This document shows, one piece after another, positions 35,790 to 45,464 of a stretch of DNA of 64,000 nt. The translations under genes and the position numbers were made by a program. How positions within the stretch are numbered: position 1 is the first letter of the stretch; each line of letters opens with the position of its first letter. This DNA comes from Mogibacterium kristiansenii (lineage in GTDB: Bacteria; Bacillota; Clostridia; Peptostreptococcales; Anaerovoracaceae). A model generated the notes under the pieces. The model saw only the letters and a program-made list of their open reading frames with translations, ran no database searches and was not told the DNA's origin. Location: assembly GCF_009695905.1 (NCBI RefSeq), contig NZ_VUNA01000002.1:120803-184802 (forward strand), written 5' to 3'.

Positions 35790-37832
35790 TTATATCTGCT
35801 CATCCATCAACCGCTGCTGACTGTTTACCGGCTCCCCCTTCACTTCCTTCCGCCGATAACAGCCTTCCGAATCCAGCCGCCGGCCTTTCACGTTGTCCAT
35901 GTAATTCAGAAGCAGCGTGTTCTTAATGCGGCTCCGCACCTTCGGATCGATTACCGGGAACGCCAGCTCCACCCGCTTCTCGGTGTTGCGCGTCATCAGG
36001 TCCGCTGAGCTGATGTACATCCGCTCCTTCTTTCCGCTGCCAAAAATATACACCCGGGAATGTTCCAGATACCGGCCCACCACATTCACGATGTGGATGT
36101 TCTCGGTACGCTTCGCCACGCCCGGCAGCAGGCAGCAGATTCCCCGGACAATCATCCGGATTTTCACGCCCGCCTCCGACGCCTCGGACAACTTGCGGAT
36201 GACATCCGGATCCGTCATGGAATTTACTTTTATAAAAATACGGCCTTTCTTACCCTTCGCGGTTTCCGACTCAATCTGCTGCAGAATCGCTTGCTTGAAA
36301 CCTTGCGGGGCGGCCAGAATGAACTTGTAATCCTCGAAATACCGATTCTTGCAGATGTTCTTGAAGAAACGGGATACGTCCTTCCCCAGCTGCTGATTAT
36401 ACGTAATCAGGGAGAAATCCGTATACAACTTAGCGGTGGTCTCGTTGTAGTTTCCCGTGCCCACCTGGGTCAGATACCGCTTTTCCCCCATCTCCTCCAG
36501 AACCACCTGACAGATCTTACAGTGCACCTTGTAGTCGTCCATGCTTTCACTGCCGTAATAGATCTTGCACCCGGCCCGTTCCAGACGGCGGGACCAGTTG
36601 ATGTTATTCTGTTCGTCGAATCGGGCGCGAAGTTCGATCAGCACCTTCACCTTCTTGCCGTTTTCCGCCGCCTGTGCCAGGTATTCTGCAATCCGGGTAT
36701 GGCTGCTGAGCCGGTAGATGGTCATGCGAATTTCCCGCACCCGGTCGTCCGTCACCGCCTCCTTCAGCATCCGGAGAAGGGGCATCATGGAGTCATAGGG
36801 ATAGGAAGAGAGAATGTCTTCCCGTTTCGCATAATCCACCACCTTTTCGTCGAAGAATGTCGGCGTGCTTCTCGGGGTGTACAGCGGATAGGAAAGTGTC
36901 CGAAGGGTCGCTTTCGGCAAAACTTCCTTCAATTCATCCAGAAACCCGTACTCCAAAGGCGCCGTTGTGGTGAAGCAGTGTTTTTTCGGAATCTTGAATT
37001 TCGCAATCAATTCCGTCCGGAAGGAATCCGAGCAATCCCCCCGGATTTCCAGACGAACCGGTGGCTGCGTGCTCCGCTCCCGGAGCATTTTCTGAATCTG
37101 CAACCGAAAATCCGCTTTCAACAGTTCGTCTTCCTCGCCTTCCCGGAATTCCGCATTTCGAGTGATGCGAAGAAGTAATTTTTCTTTTGCCTGAAAGGGC
37201 AGCATCCACTTGTCGAAGAATTCCATCAGAACATCCGGCGTTCGGATTCCGACAAACCCTGTCGAACTGTTTTCCAACGCAAGAAGCGCCGGCATCTCCT
37301 CCGGAAAAGACACGATGGAATAGTATCCCTCATCCAGCTTTCCCAGCAGCACCGTCTGATTGTTCTTCAGCTCCGGCAGCCCATCGATTCCGGAAAGGAA
37401 CCGAATGGATACCTGTTTCAGAAGGACATCCCGGAAGTACGCGAAGCAGACCTCCCGTTCCCGGTCGGTCAACTCTTCATTATTCTTGATCCATATGCCT
37501 TTCTCCCGAAGATTCTTTCGAACCTTCTCGTAGATCTGCTCCCGCTTGTAATACAGATACCGGGTGTTCTTGCAGATCTGCTTCAGCTGACGAGACGGAC
37601 TCATTCCCGAAAGGGGGTCTTGACTCTCCGGTGCCACCCGGTCCAGATCCATTAAGCTCCCGACCCGAACCATGAAAAACTCATCCAGATTGCCGGAAAA
37701 AATCTTCACGAAATTCATCGCTTCCAACTCGGGAAGGGATTCATCCAACGCTTCTTCCAGACATCGCTCGTTAAACCGCAGCCAGGACAGCTCTCGATTC
37801 TGCGTATATCCTTTCTTGTATAATTCCTTCAT
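35790..37832 (-). CDS. ppk1: Polyphosphate kinase 1
   Basis: 680-residue PPK1 that polymerises the gamma phosphate of ATP into polyphosphate. Seen: N-terminal NRELSWLRFNERCLEEA, head domain, then two phospholipase-D-like domains with VHCKICQVV (phosphorylated His), VGTGNYNETTAKLYTDFS, and LEHSRVYIFGSG with the second His. The typical HIGTGN appears as TQVGTGN, a variant I recall from Firmicutes. Length is normal. Polyphosphate supports stress survival and phosphate storage. Confidence 0.95.
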   Translation of the reverse strand: MKELYKKGYTQNRELSWLRFNERCLEEALDESLPELEAMNFVKIFSGNLDEFFMVRVGSLMDLDRVAPESQDPLSGMSPSRQLKQICKNTRYLYYKREQIYEKVRKNLREKGIWIKNNEELTDREREVCFAYFRDVLLKQVSIRFLSGIDGLPELKNNQTVLLGKLDEGYYSIVSFPEEMPALLALENSSTGFVGIRTPDVLMEFFDKWMLPFQAKEKLLLRITRNAEFREGEEDELLKADFRLQIQKMLRERSTQPPVRLEIRGDCSDSFRTELIAKFKIPKKHCFTTTAPLEYGFLDELKEVLPKATLRTLSYPLYTPRSTPTFFDEKVVDYAKREDILSSYPYDSMMPLLRMLKEAVTDDRVREIRMTIYRLSSHTRIAEYLAQAAENGKKVKVLIELRARFDEQNNINWSRRLERAGCKIYYGSESMDDYKVHCKICQVVLEEMGEKRYLTQVGTGNYNETTAKLYTDFSLITYNQQLGKDVSRFFKNICKNRYFEDYKFILAAPQGFKQAILQQIESETAKGKKGRIFIKVNSMTDPDVIRKLSEASEAGVKIRMIVRGICCLLPGVAKRTENIHIVNVVGRYLEHSRVYIFGSGKKERMYISSADLMTRNTEKRVELAFPVIDPKVRSRIKNTLLLNYMDNVKGRRLDSEGCYRRKEVKGEPVNSQQRLMDEQI

Positions 37833-37855
37833 GCCCTATCCTTCATATCGGAAAA

Positions 37856-37876
37856 GGCGCCCTGAAACAGGACGCC
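37856..37876 (-). terminator. Terminator after lemA
   Basis: GC-rich hairpin GGCG-x-CCTG aaa CAGG-x-CGCC between lemA and ppk1, followed on the minus strand by TTTTCC. Confidence 0.6.
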
Positions 37877-37892
37877 CCTCACTCAATCAATC

Positions 37893-38450
37893 TTATTTGT
37901 CAAAGCTGACTTTCACATTTTCCCGTTCAATCTCAGAAGAAACTTCGAACATCGTTTTCATCTCAAAATGGAACATGGAGCCGATAATGTTGCTCGGGAA
38001 AGATTTCAGACGTACATTGAACTTCTTTACGCAAGCGTTGTAATACTTCCGCGCATTGGCGATATCTCCTTCCACCGCCTGCAGCTGAGTCATCAGCTCC
38101 TGGAAATTCTGATTGGCCTTCAAATCCGGGTACTGCTCTGCCACGATGTTGATGGAACGAAGTGCCTGAGACAGGCCCGCTTCGGACTCGAACTTCTCGC
38201 TCGGGGTGGTTGCCGCACCCACTGCGTTTCTCGCCGCAATTACGGACTGCAGCGTTTCCGCTTCGTGCGCCGCATATCCCTTCACGGTCTCCACCAGATT
38301 CGGAATCAGATCGAATCTCTTCTTCAAATAAACGTCCATGGTCGCAAATGCCTCTTCCACATTTACGTCCCCACGAACAAAGCCGTTATAGGTGGAAATT
38401 CCCCATACGAGAATCACTGCCGCCACCACGAGAACAATAATCAAAGCCAT
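37893..38450 (-). CDS. LemA family protein
   Basis: 185 residues. A single N-terminal transmembrane helix (MALIIVLVVAAVILVWGIS) is followed by YNGFVRGDVNVEEAFATMDVYLKKRFDLIPNLVETVKGYAAHE, recognised through its LKKRFDLIPNLVETVK core, then a helical bundle. LemA proteins are membrane proteins of unclear function, very often encoded beside DUF2207 proteins, as here. The start is the ATG at 38450 after AAGGAG; the ten in-frame codons upstream have no ribosome binding site. Confidence 0.93.
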   Translation of the reverse strand: MALIIVLVVAAVILVWGISTYNGFVRGDVNVEEAFATMDVYLKKRFDLIPNLVETVKGYAAHEAETLQSVIAARNAVGAATTPSEKFESEAGLSQALRSINIVAEQYPDLKANQNFQELMTQLQAVEGDIANARKYYNACVKKFNVRLKSFPSNIIGSMFHFEMKTMFEVSSEIERENVKVSFDK

Positions 38451-38500
38451 AGCACACTCCTTTCTTCTGCGAGTTCGCATGTAAAAACAATATTTCGGGG

Positions 38501-40444
38501 CTACCAGGCACCGCCGCCTCCGCCGCCGAATCCGCCGCCGCTGAAACTGCTGCCGCTGCCACTGCTGCTGAAGATTCCGCCGCTGTTGCCGGAATCCGAG
38601 CTTTTCGCAATGCTTTCGTGAATTACATCGGTTACACCGGTAGATACGTGATTCAGCATGGAATCCATCATCACCACGTCGAAGTACGCATTCTCCGCCG
38701 TGTTATACGGAGAATACCAAGACGGTCTCTCCACCGGAATGGATTCGAACTTGCTGGCCCACTTCTTCGTCATGCCGAACACATATGCGTAAGGCAGAAC
38801 GTTGTAGAAATAGGATGGATTTCCTTCCACCAATTCCTCAATTCGATCCAGTTCCGCATCCCGGATAAAGTTCCGGAAACCCAGCACCCGGCCGTAGAGT
38901 GCCGCACTCCAATCGCTTCTGGATTTCATGCCCAGAAGAACCAACGGTCCGATAACGAAGAATGCCAACAGAATGGTGGTGATCCGGCCGTCGTTATATC
39001 CCCACTCCGAATCCAGACAGAAGAACTGCACGTAACCCAGGACGGCAAAAGCGTATATCGTAACCCAAAGCGCGAACTTCAGTGCCACGCTGGACCCCTT
39101 TCGGCTCTTCCGATAATAGTAGATACTGACCAGTTTTCTTGTCAGCGCCAGGAAGAACAATCCCACCACCAGTCCGGCCGCCGCGGAATACAGGAGGGAC
39201 AGCGTGGTGTTCAGGAACATCAGCAATGCCGTTGCCAGTGCCGGCACCAGGAAGAAAATCATCTTTCCGATTCGATCCGCTTTCCGGGACTTGGTGGTAA
39301 ACAGCTTATGTCCGCCGGAATATTCGTCATCCACCAGGGACGGAATATCCTCAAAAGCGTGGTGCATTCGGTTCCCGATGTCCTTGGTTCGAACGGTTAA
39401 TTTCTTCGGATCCTTTTCCTTCAGGGTCTCGTAATCCTTAAAAGCGGAACTTCCGAAAATTCCCCGGAAAAAGCGCTGAATGGAAGGCTTCTCCGACTCC
39501 GGCAAATCCCCCAGACGGGTGAACTTGAATTTGTTCTTCTTGTATTCGTCGATGTCGATATATCCTTTGTCAGCCAAATAGAAGAATGTAGCCGTCATAT
39601 CGCTGTCATCCACGGTTCCGTCGATGATATACCCTACATCGATTGGCGTTAAGCCCTCCGGCGGGTAGAATTCCACGGTCTCCGTAATCTCCGGATTTCG
39701 TCCCCAGGTAATGCGCAGCAGCACCATAATCAGGGTCCCTGCCAGAACGAGAATCAGCAACAGGTTCTTGAGCCAGCCGTAGCTCAGCGATCCGGTCCAA
39801 CTGCCTTCCGGAAGCACTCCGTAGACGGACGCGCCTGCCGATTTCGGTAAATTCTCCGCTTCATAGACAATCGTTGGTCCGTCCTTCTTCCAGGTTCCGT
39901 ATTTATTGATGGTGGAACCATATGTACCGCTGTAATACTGAAGATCCTTGAATTCAAAATCCTTTGGCAGGTGAATGGTGACCTTCGCCTTATCAATCGG
40001 CGTTTCCCATCCTCCCGGAATTCCATCCAGATTCATATAATCCGCTTTGGAATCGTTATCCTGAATACCTTGAATCGTGTAGCGGATGATGTATGTCTGT
40101 TTTCCCTTCAGCGTCGTGTCGGCCGATCCCACTTTGATGACCTGATTTCCGGACTCCGCGTAGGTGTCGTATTCGTAGTTGTTGACCTTGATATCTTTAA
40201 TCCGATACTTACTGCCTAACGGAATGTACCGATAGATTCCGTGGTGTGCTTCCTCCCCGAAGTCTACCGTAATGCGTTCCCGGTAATCGAAGGTCTGATT
40301 GATATTGGCATGAATATCCACATCGTATTCCGGTGTGGTATATCCGTATACCGTATCAGCATTTACAAATCCCGCAATATACAGAAAAGCTGCGAAGGCC
40401 ACAGCAAATATCAAATAGCGGAATGTCTTTGTACTTGTCGACAC
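38501..40444 (-). CDS. DUF2207 domain membrane protein with Gly-rich tail
   Basis: 647 residues. Signal peptide or first helix at the N-terminus (YLIFAVAFAAFLYIAGFV), an extracellular domain of about 200 residues (VDIHANINQTFDYRERITVDF, with HHGIYRYIPLG), a membrane helix near 228-245, a cytoplasmic stretch, further helices around 405-520, and a terminal SGGGFGGGGGGAW tail. This architecture is diagnostic of the DUF2207 partners of LemA. A GTG start at 40444 follows GGAGAG. Function unknown; the pair is usually assigned to envelope homeostasis. Confidence 0.9.
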   Translation of the reverse strand: MSTSTKTFRYLIFAVAFAAFLYIAGFVNADTVYGYTTPEYDVDIHANINQTFDYRERITVDFGEEAHHGIYRYIPLGSKYRIKDIKVNNYEYDTYAESGNQVIKVGSADTTLKGKQTYIIRYTIQGIQDNDSKADYMNLDGIPGGWETPIDKAKVTIHLPKDFEFKDLQYYSGTYGSTINKYGTWKKDGPTIVYEAENLPKSAGASVYGVLPEGSWTGSLSYGWLKNLLLILVLAGTLIMVLLRITWGRNPEITETVEFYPPEGLTPIDVGYIIDGTVDDSDMTATFFYLADKGYIDIDEYKKNKFKFTRLGDLPESEKPSIQRFFRGIFGSSAFKDYETLKEKDPKKLTVRTKDIGNRMHHAFEDIPSLVDDEYSGGHKLFTTKSRKADRIGKMIFFLVPALATALLMFLNTTLSLLYSAAAGLVVGLFFLALTRKLVSIYYYRKSRKGSSVALKFALWVTIYAFAVLGYVQFFCLDSEWGYNDGRITTILLAFFVIGPLVLLGMKSRSDWSAALYGRVLGFRNFIRDAELDRIEELVEGNPSYFYNVLPYAYVFGMTKKWASKFESIPVERPSWYSPYNTAENAYFDVVMMDSMLNHVSTGVTDVIHESIAKSSDSGNSGGIFSSSGSGSSFSGGGFGGGGGGAW

Positions 40445-40490
40445 AGGACTCTCCTTTCTCTGCGTGGTTTCGCAGCTTATACATATTTAG

Positions 40491-40520
40491 ATTATATCAT
40501 TTTCCGCTGAACTATTTCAA
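40491..40520 (-). promoter_or_regulatory. Promoter of the DUF2207-lemA operon
   Basis: Minus-strand TTGAAA (40515-40520), 18-base spacer, TATAAT (40491-40496), about 45 bases before the GTG start. It lies between pnp and the DUF2207 gene, and no clear terminator for pnp was seen there. Confidence 0.7.
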
Positions 40521-40533
40521 CTTCATTGTGAAA

Positions 40534-42651
40534 TTAGCGGCGGTTCAGGTCCTTGCGAACCAGGTTGATTCTGTTCTGGTTATCAATCTCGGTAACCTTA
40601 ACCTCAACCTTATCGCCGATGTTCATCACATCTTCCACCTTCTCCACACGATGGTTTGCCATCTTGGAGATGTGCAGCAGACCTTCCTTGCCCGGCAGAA
40701 TTTCGATAAATGCGCCGAAGTTCATGATACGCTTAACGGTACCGGTGTACACTTCGCCCACTTCCACATCCTTCGTGATAAGCTCGATTTCTCTCTTTGC
40801 GGCTTCCGCACCGGCCATGTCCTCACTGTAGATGCAGATCTTGCCCACATCGTCGTCGGAGATGTCGATCTTAACGCCGGTTTCCTCCACAATCCGGTTA
40901 ACGGTCTTTCCGCCCGGTCCGATAACCAGACGAACCTTATCCGGATCCACACGCATGAAGATAACTCTTGGTGCATACGGAGACAGTTCTTTTCTCGGTT
41001 CAGGCAGCTCTTCCAGCATGTTCTCCAGAATATGCGCACGACCTTCCTTTGCCTGGTTCAGTGCCTGCTCCAGAATCTCTCTGGACAGACCGTGTACCTT
41101 GATATCCATCTGGAGTGCAGTGACACCATCCGGAGTACCGGTTACCTTGAAGTCCATGTCGCCCAGGAAGTCTTCCATGCCCTGGATATCGCTGAGGATT
41201 GCGTAACGACTGGTGCCGTCTTCGTTGATGCCCTCGATCAGGCCCATTGCAATTCCGGATACCGGCTTCTTAATCGGAACACCTGCATCCATCAGTGCCA
41301 GGCAGGAACCGCAGGTCGATGCCATGGAGGAAGAACCGTTGGAAGACAGAACTTCGGAAACCACACGAATTGCATAAGGGAATTCTTCTTCGCTCGGAAT
41401 AACCGGAAGAAGCGCTCTCTCTGCCAGTGCACCGTGTCCGATTTCTCTTCTGCCCGGACCTCTGCTGGTCTTCGCTTCACCGGTACAGTATCCCGGGAAG
41501 TTGTACTGGTGCATGTATCTCTTGGTGGTGCGGTCGATATCGATGCTGTCCAGATTCTGTGCTTCGTTCTCCGGAGCCAGAGTTGCAACGGACAGAACCT
41601 GAGTCTGACCTCTCTTGAAGAGTCCGGATCCGTGTGCTCTCGGCAGCAGACCGGTCTCAGACCAGAGCGGACGAATCTCCGTCAACTTTCTGTTGTCCGG
41701 ACGAATTCCGTCATCCAGAATCATCGCACGAACGTTCTCTTTCTTAATGTTGTACAGAACTTCCGCAACATCCTTTTCTCCTTCCGGGAAAATCTCTGCG
41801 AAATGCTCTTTGGTTTCCTTCTCAACCGCGTCCATGTTGGCCATGCGTTCCTGCTTCTCAACAGTCTTGATAGCGGTGATCATCTTCTCGGTGGCAAATT
41901 CACGAACGGCTGCATCGATTTCTTCCGTAGCCTTGAATACCTTGTATTCCATCTTTTCTTTGCCCACTTCGGCAACGATTTCCTCGATGAATTCGCAAAG
42001 CTTCTTGATTTCCTCGTGGCCGAACATGATGGCGTCCAACATTTCCATTTCCGGAACTTCGTTTGCGCCGGCCTCTACCATCATAATCGCTTCCTTTGTA
42101 CCTGAAACGGTCAGATTGATATCGGAAGCCATTCTCTGCTCGTAGGTCGGGTTAATGATCAGTTCGCCGTCTACTCTGCCGACTACAACAGCGGCGGTCG
42201 GACCATCCCACGGAATATCCGATGTTGCCAGTGCGACGGAAGAGCCCAGCATTGCAGCGATTTCCGGAGAGCAATCGTGATCCACACTCCATGCACTTGC
42301 CACAACCACTACGTCGTTCCGGAAGCCCTTCGGGAACAGCGGTCTCAGCGGACGGTCAATCAGACGGGATGTGAGAATGGCCTTCTCGCCCGGCTTACCC
42401 TCTCTCTTAATATATCCTCCCGGAATCTTTCCGACACTATACATCTTCTCTTCGTAATCACAGCTCAGCGGGAAGAAATCGATATCCTGTCTCGGTTCCT
42501 TCGATGCAGTTGCTGTGCAGTTCACTACGGTCTCACCGTAACGAACCGTTACCTGTCCATTTGCCTGCTCGCATACCTTTCCGATCTCGAACTGCAGCAG
42601 TCTTCCGCCCAGTGCCGTCTTAAAGGTGCGATAATCTGTAAATCTTCCCAT
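40534..42651 (-). CDS. pnp: Polyribonucleotide nucleotidyltransferase (PNPase)
   Basis: 705-residue phosphorolytic 3'-5' exoribonuclease. Two RNase PH domains are visible, the first with [20 protein letters not shown], the second with [10 protein letters not shown] and [20 protein letters not shown], then a KH domain ([17 protein letters not shown]) and a C-terminal S1 domain ([17 protein letters not shown]). rpsO lies just upstream in the same direction, the classic rpsO-pnp order, with a hairpin between them. Confidence 0.97.
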   Translation of the reverse strand: MGRFTDYRTFKTALGGRLLQFEIGKVCEQANGQVTVRYGETVVNCTATASKEPRQDIDFFPLSCDYEEKMYSVGKIPGGYIKREGKPGEKAILTSRLIDRPLRPLFPKGFRNDVVVVASAWSVDHDCSPEIAAMLGSSVALATSDIPWDGPTAAVVVGRVDGELIINPTYEQRMASDINLTVSGTKEAIMMVEAGANEVPEMEMLDAIMFGHEEIKKLCEFIEEIVAEVGKEKMEYKVFKATEEIDAAVREFATEKMITAIKTVEKQERMANMDAVEKETKEHFAEIFPEGEKDVAEVLYNIKKENVRAMILDDGIRPDNRKLTEIRPLWSETGLLPRAHGSGLFKRGQTQVLSVATLAPENEAQNLDSIDIDRTTKRYMHQYNFPGYCTGEAKTSRGPGRREIGHGALAERALLPVIPSEEEFPYAIRVVSEVLSSNGSSSMASTCGSCLALMDAGVPIKKPVSGIAMGLIEGINEDGTSRYAILSDIQGMEDFLGDMDFKVTGTPDGVTALQMDIKVHGLSREILEQALNQAKEGRAHILENMLEELPEPRKELSPYAPRVIFMRVDPDKVRLVIGPGGKTVNRIVEETGVKIDISDDDVGKICIYSEDMAGAEAAKREIELITKDVEVGEVYTGTVKRIMNFGAFIEILPGKEGLLHISKMANHRVEKVEDVMNIGDKVEVKVTEIDNQNRINLVRKDLNRR

Positions 42652-42717
42652 TAAATTAACAACTCCTTCCTGTTAATCACTTACTATAACTTTGGGATTT
42701 TTCTTATAATACAAAAT

Positions 42718-42739
42718 AAAGCGGGAAGATTCCCGCTTT
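42718..42739 (-). terminator. Hairpin between rpsO and pnp
   Basis: The perfect 10-base stem AAAGCGGGAA / TTCCCGCTTT with a 2-base centre is followed on the minus strand by TATTTTGT. It probably terminates part of the rpsO transcription and could also be an RNase III or stability site at the rpsO-pnp junction. Confidence 0.75.
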
Positions 42740-42748
42740 ATCCAGTAA

Positions 42749-43015
42749 CTATTTTCTGAGGCCAAGACGAGCAATCAGGCTTCTGTATCTTTCGATATCG
42801 GTATTCTTCAGATACTTCAGCAGATTTCTTCTCTGACCTACCATCTTCAGCAGACCTCTTCTGGAATGGAAATCCTTGTGGTGTTCCTTCAGGTGCTCGT
42901 TCAGATCGTTGATTCTGTAAGTCAGAATTGCAACCTGTACCTCCGGGGAGCCGGTATCTCCTTCGTGTGTCTTGTACTCTTCGATGATGTTGTTCTTGAT
43001 TTCCTTTGTAATCAT
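42749..43015 (-). CDS. rpsO: 30S ribosomal protein S15
   Basis: 88-residue primary 16S rRNA binding protein. Seen: [25 protein letters not shown], given by its core TGSPEVQVA and INDLNEHL, then [19 protein letters not shown] and the ending LGLRK. The start is the ATG at 43015 after AAAAGGAGA; the longer frame upstream is rejected because it runs through the leader. Own promoter at 43110-43138. Confidence 0.97.
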   Translation of the reverse strand: MITKEIKNNIIEEYKTHEGDTGSPEVQVAILTYRINDLNEHLKEHHKDFHSRRGLLKMVGQRRNLLKYLKNTDIERYRSLIARLGLRK

Positions 43016-43109
43016 TTCGTTTCTCCTTTTCTTACAATTCACCTCAGCATCGCAGCCGCCGGAGCAGCGCACCGCCGAAGCAGAGGTATGAAAATTAATC
43101 AGCTCAAAT

Positions 43110-43138
43110 ATAATACCATAACCGAAGGGGTTTGTCTA
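43110..43138 (-). promoter_or_regulatory. Promoter of rpsO
   Basis: Minus-strand TAGACA (43133-43138), 17-base spacer, TATTAT (43110-43115), giving an rpsO leader of roughly 85 bases that includes a GC-rich section. S15 often controls its own mRNA through leader structure, but I cannot identify a known fold here. Confidence 0.65.
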
Positions 43139-43186
43139 TAATTATTTCTGCTAAAAAAAGCTTTCATCCCCCTTATTTTTCCGACT

Positions 43187-43948
43187 CTACAAGTCTCCGA
43201 AAGGGTCCCAGTCCAAAGCGCCCTCGCTCGTAGATTCCCGGTTCTTTTCCATCGCCTCCAGAATCAACGCTCCGATTTCCGTTCGGTGATTCCGCTGTGC
43301 GATTTCCTGGCAATTTCTCAGAAACTCGCTGTCCGGATCCGAGTTCTCCAGCAAATACTGCATCCCCCGCACATCGTTTCGCCGAATCCCCATCTCCAGG
43401 AGCAGTTCCTTCTTCTCCTGAACGTACCGTTCAAAGATTTCCGGAAGCCGGGAATTCTCCTTCCCCTTCCGTTCCAAATAAGTCAACGCCGCAGCGGGCT
43501 GTACTTTTTCCGGCAGCAGCGCGAAAACCTCGGCACCGCAGGACAGATATTTCAGGCTTCCGCAGCTGCTGAAAGCGCTCCCGTGAATCCGCTCCACCGA
43601 ATCCGGCAGAACAATCTCCTGCAGCGCTCCGCACTCCCGAAACATCTCGTAATCAATCTCTTCCACTCCCTCCGGCAGTGAAACGGACTTTAAATTTCTG
43701 CAATAGCTGAACAGCGCACGCCCAACCTTCTCAATGCGTACCGGCATATCGATGCGCTTCAAATTGATGCACATCCGAAAAGCATTATCCCCCAGCTCCT
43801 CCAGGTGTTCCGGCAGCGTCAGCCACTGAAGCTCCCACCGCTCATTGAAACAGTTGGCGGATATATTCCGAATATGGGCCGGCACGCTGTAATGCTCATA
43901 CCGATTATCGTAACTAATCAATGTTTCCCGAAGCATTAATGTGGGCAT
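43187..43948 (-). CDS. Leucine-rich repeat protein (BspA/LRR_5 type), cytoplasmic
   Basis: 253 residues without a signal peptide. Residues about 20-160 contain five LRR_5 repeats with the pattern LxxIxLPxxVxxIxxxAFxxC, for example LPEHLEELGDNAFRMCINL and LPDSVERIHGSAFSSCGSL. The C-terminal 90 residues are helical with ankyrin-like spacing (DVRGMQYLLENSDPDSEF). The start is the ATG at 43948 with GGAGG 6 bases away and one base after the stop of the MoxR-type gene. It is the third gene of a VWA-AAA-LRR operon; the LRR part may supply binding specificity. Confidence 0.8.
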   Translation of the reverse strand: MPTLMLRETLISYDNRYEHYSVPAHIRNISANCFNERWELQWLTLPEHLEELGDNAFRMCINLKRIDMPVRIEKVGRALFSYCRNLKSVSLPEGVEEIDYEMFRECGALQEIVLPDSVERIHGSAFSSCGSLKYLSCGAEVFALLPEKVQPAAALTYLERKGKENSRLPEIFERYVQEKKELLLEMGIRRNDVRGMQYLLENSDPDSEFLRNCQEIAQRNHRTEIGALILEAMEKNRESTSEGALDWDPFGDL

Positions 43949-43949
43949 A

Positions 43950-45464
43950 TTAAACCTCCAGTTCCCGAATCTTCCGAACCAGCTCGTCCTCCCGGTCATT
44001 CAGCAGCAGCTCCTTATTGTATTTATAGTAGCTCTCCGACCCGTACGTTCCGATATATCCGGCGCTTTCCCGGTTTTCCGTCAGGGAGGTGACAAAAATA
44101 ATCATTTCGTTCTCCCCATAGGCGTCCCGGATAAAATCAAATGCAGCTTCCAACCGGTTTCCGGCTTCTCCCGCCAACTTCTTTCGTTCTGCCTGATTCG
44201 GCGCAATAAATTCTCGAATCAGAGACACCGGATCCGATGTCGTTCCATCCATGGAATCTCTCTGCAAGGTGAGAGACAGATCCTCCAGGTATTTCAGATG
44301 GAGTTTCTCCAGTCGAAGCTCCTTGGCGGAAACGGATTTGGATTTTCTCTCCCGGCGAAGATTTGCACCGATAGCCTCTTCCGTCTCCCGCAGAATCTCC
44401 ACCGCCTCCGGAACGGACGCGGCAGCCAGCCGGCGGTTGTTTTCTTTTATGGACAGGAGAAAGCGATTCAGCGCTTCTCCGCATTCGTTGACCTTTCGGA
44501 AGTTCCCCGAGAGCGAGTCCATCAGAAGGCGAATCACGGTAATCCGCTCGTCGAAGGATGATTCCTGCGCCCTCGTCCGAACGCCGTCCTCTACCGCGCC
44601 TTTCAGAATATCATCGATACGGTAATCCTTCCGGTAGCGATAGAACAGGTCGTAGTAGGCGGAGAAATCCCGGGCGATTCGTTCGTTCTGAACGTACTGG
44701 CGAATCAGTTCCGTGTTCACCGGAATGTCATGTTCCTCGTAGAGCTTCATCATGTCGGACAGATCCACCCAGCTCCGGGCAGTGACGAATTCCTTTCCGT
44801 CCACTGTCGTCTCCACAGAGTAGAAATCATCTTTTTTTATTTCCAAATAGGTGAGCACCGCAGTGTGCACCTCCTGGTTCTGTGCGTACTTCCACCAAGC
44901 GCCAAAATCCGGCTCCACATCGATTCGCTTCAAGCGGTCTAGCGTCGCCAGGTCGAACTCCCGCACGGAGTTGTTGTATTCCGGCGGATTTCCGGCGGTG
45001 ACAATGACCCAGCCGTCGGGAATGGAGTGGCGTCCGAATACCTTGTACTGCAGAAATTGCAGCATGGACGGCGCCAGTGTCTCCGATACGCAGTTGATTT
45101 CATCCAGGAAGAGGATGCCCTCCGCCTTTCCCGTTTCTTCCATCACGTCGTACAGGCTGACAATGATTTCACTCATGGTGTATTCCGTGGTTCGATACTT
45201 CCGGCCGCCGTATTCCTTGTCCGCAATGAACGGCAGACCCAAAGCACTCTGCCGGGTGTGATGGCTCATGGAATAGGACACCACCGCGATGTTCATTTCC
45301 TCCGCTACCTGATTCATGATATCCGTCTTTCCGATTCCCGGAGGACCCATGAGAAAAATCGGCCGCTGCCGCTCCACCGGAATCCGGTATTCCCCGAACT
45401 CGTCCTTTGACAGATAGGAAATTACCGCGTATTTTACCTGTTTCTTTGCTTCTTCAATATTCAT
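43950..45464 (-). CDS. MoxR-type AAA+ ATPase
   Basis: 504 residues. AAA+ core in the first 260: Walker A FLMGPPGIGKTDIMNQ, Walker B GILFLDEINC, sensor 1 VIVTAGNPPEYN, arginine-finger region ATLDRLKRID. The remainder is a helical C-terminal part with a possible coiled coil around 370-400. MoxR ATPases act as chaperones for cofactor insertion or complex assembly with VWA partners. I choose the ATG at 45464, 5 bases after GGAGG; an alternative TTG at 45476 would include that site. The start overlaps the VWA gene by 11 bases. Confidence 0.88.
   Translation of the reverse strand: MNIEEAKKQVKYAVISYLSKDEFGEYRIPVERQRPIFLMGPPGIGKTDIMNQVAEEMNIAVVSYSMSHHTRQSALGLPFIADKEYGGRKYRTTEYTMSEIIVSLYDVMEETGKAEGILFLDEINCVSETLAPSMLQFLQYKVFGRHSIPDGWVIVTAGNPPEYNNSVREFDLATLDRLKRIDVEPDFGAWWKYAQNQEVHTAVLTYLEIKKDDFYSVETTVDGKEFVTARSWVDLSDMMKLYEEHDIPVNTELIRQYVQNERIARDFSAYYDLFYRYRKDYRIDDILKGAVEDGVRTRAQESSFDERITVIRLLMDSLSGNFRKVNECGEALNRFLLSIKENNRRLAAASVPEAVEILRETEEAIGANLRRERKSKSVSAKELRLEKLHLKYLEDLSLTLQRDSMDGTTSDPVSLIREFIAPNQAERKKLAGEAGNRLEAAFDFIRDAYGENEMIIFVTSLTENRESAGYIGTYGSESYYKYNKELLLNDREDELVRKIRELEV

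Noticed and set aside
43016..43109. Known S15-binding leader motif
   Set aside because: A GC-rich segment exists but does not match any S15 leader fold I can recall.
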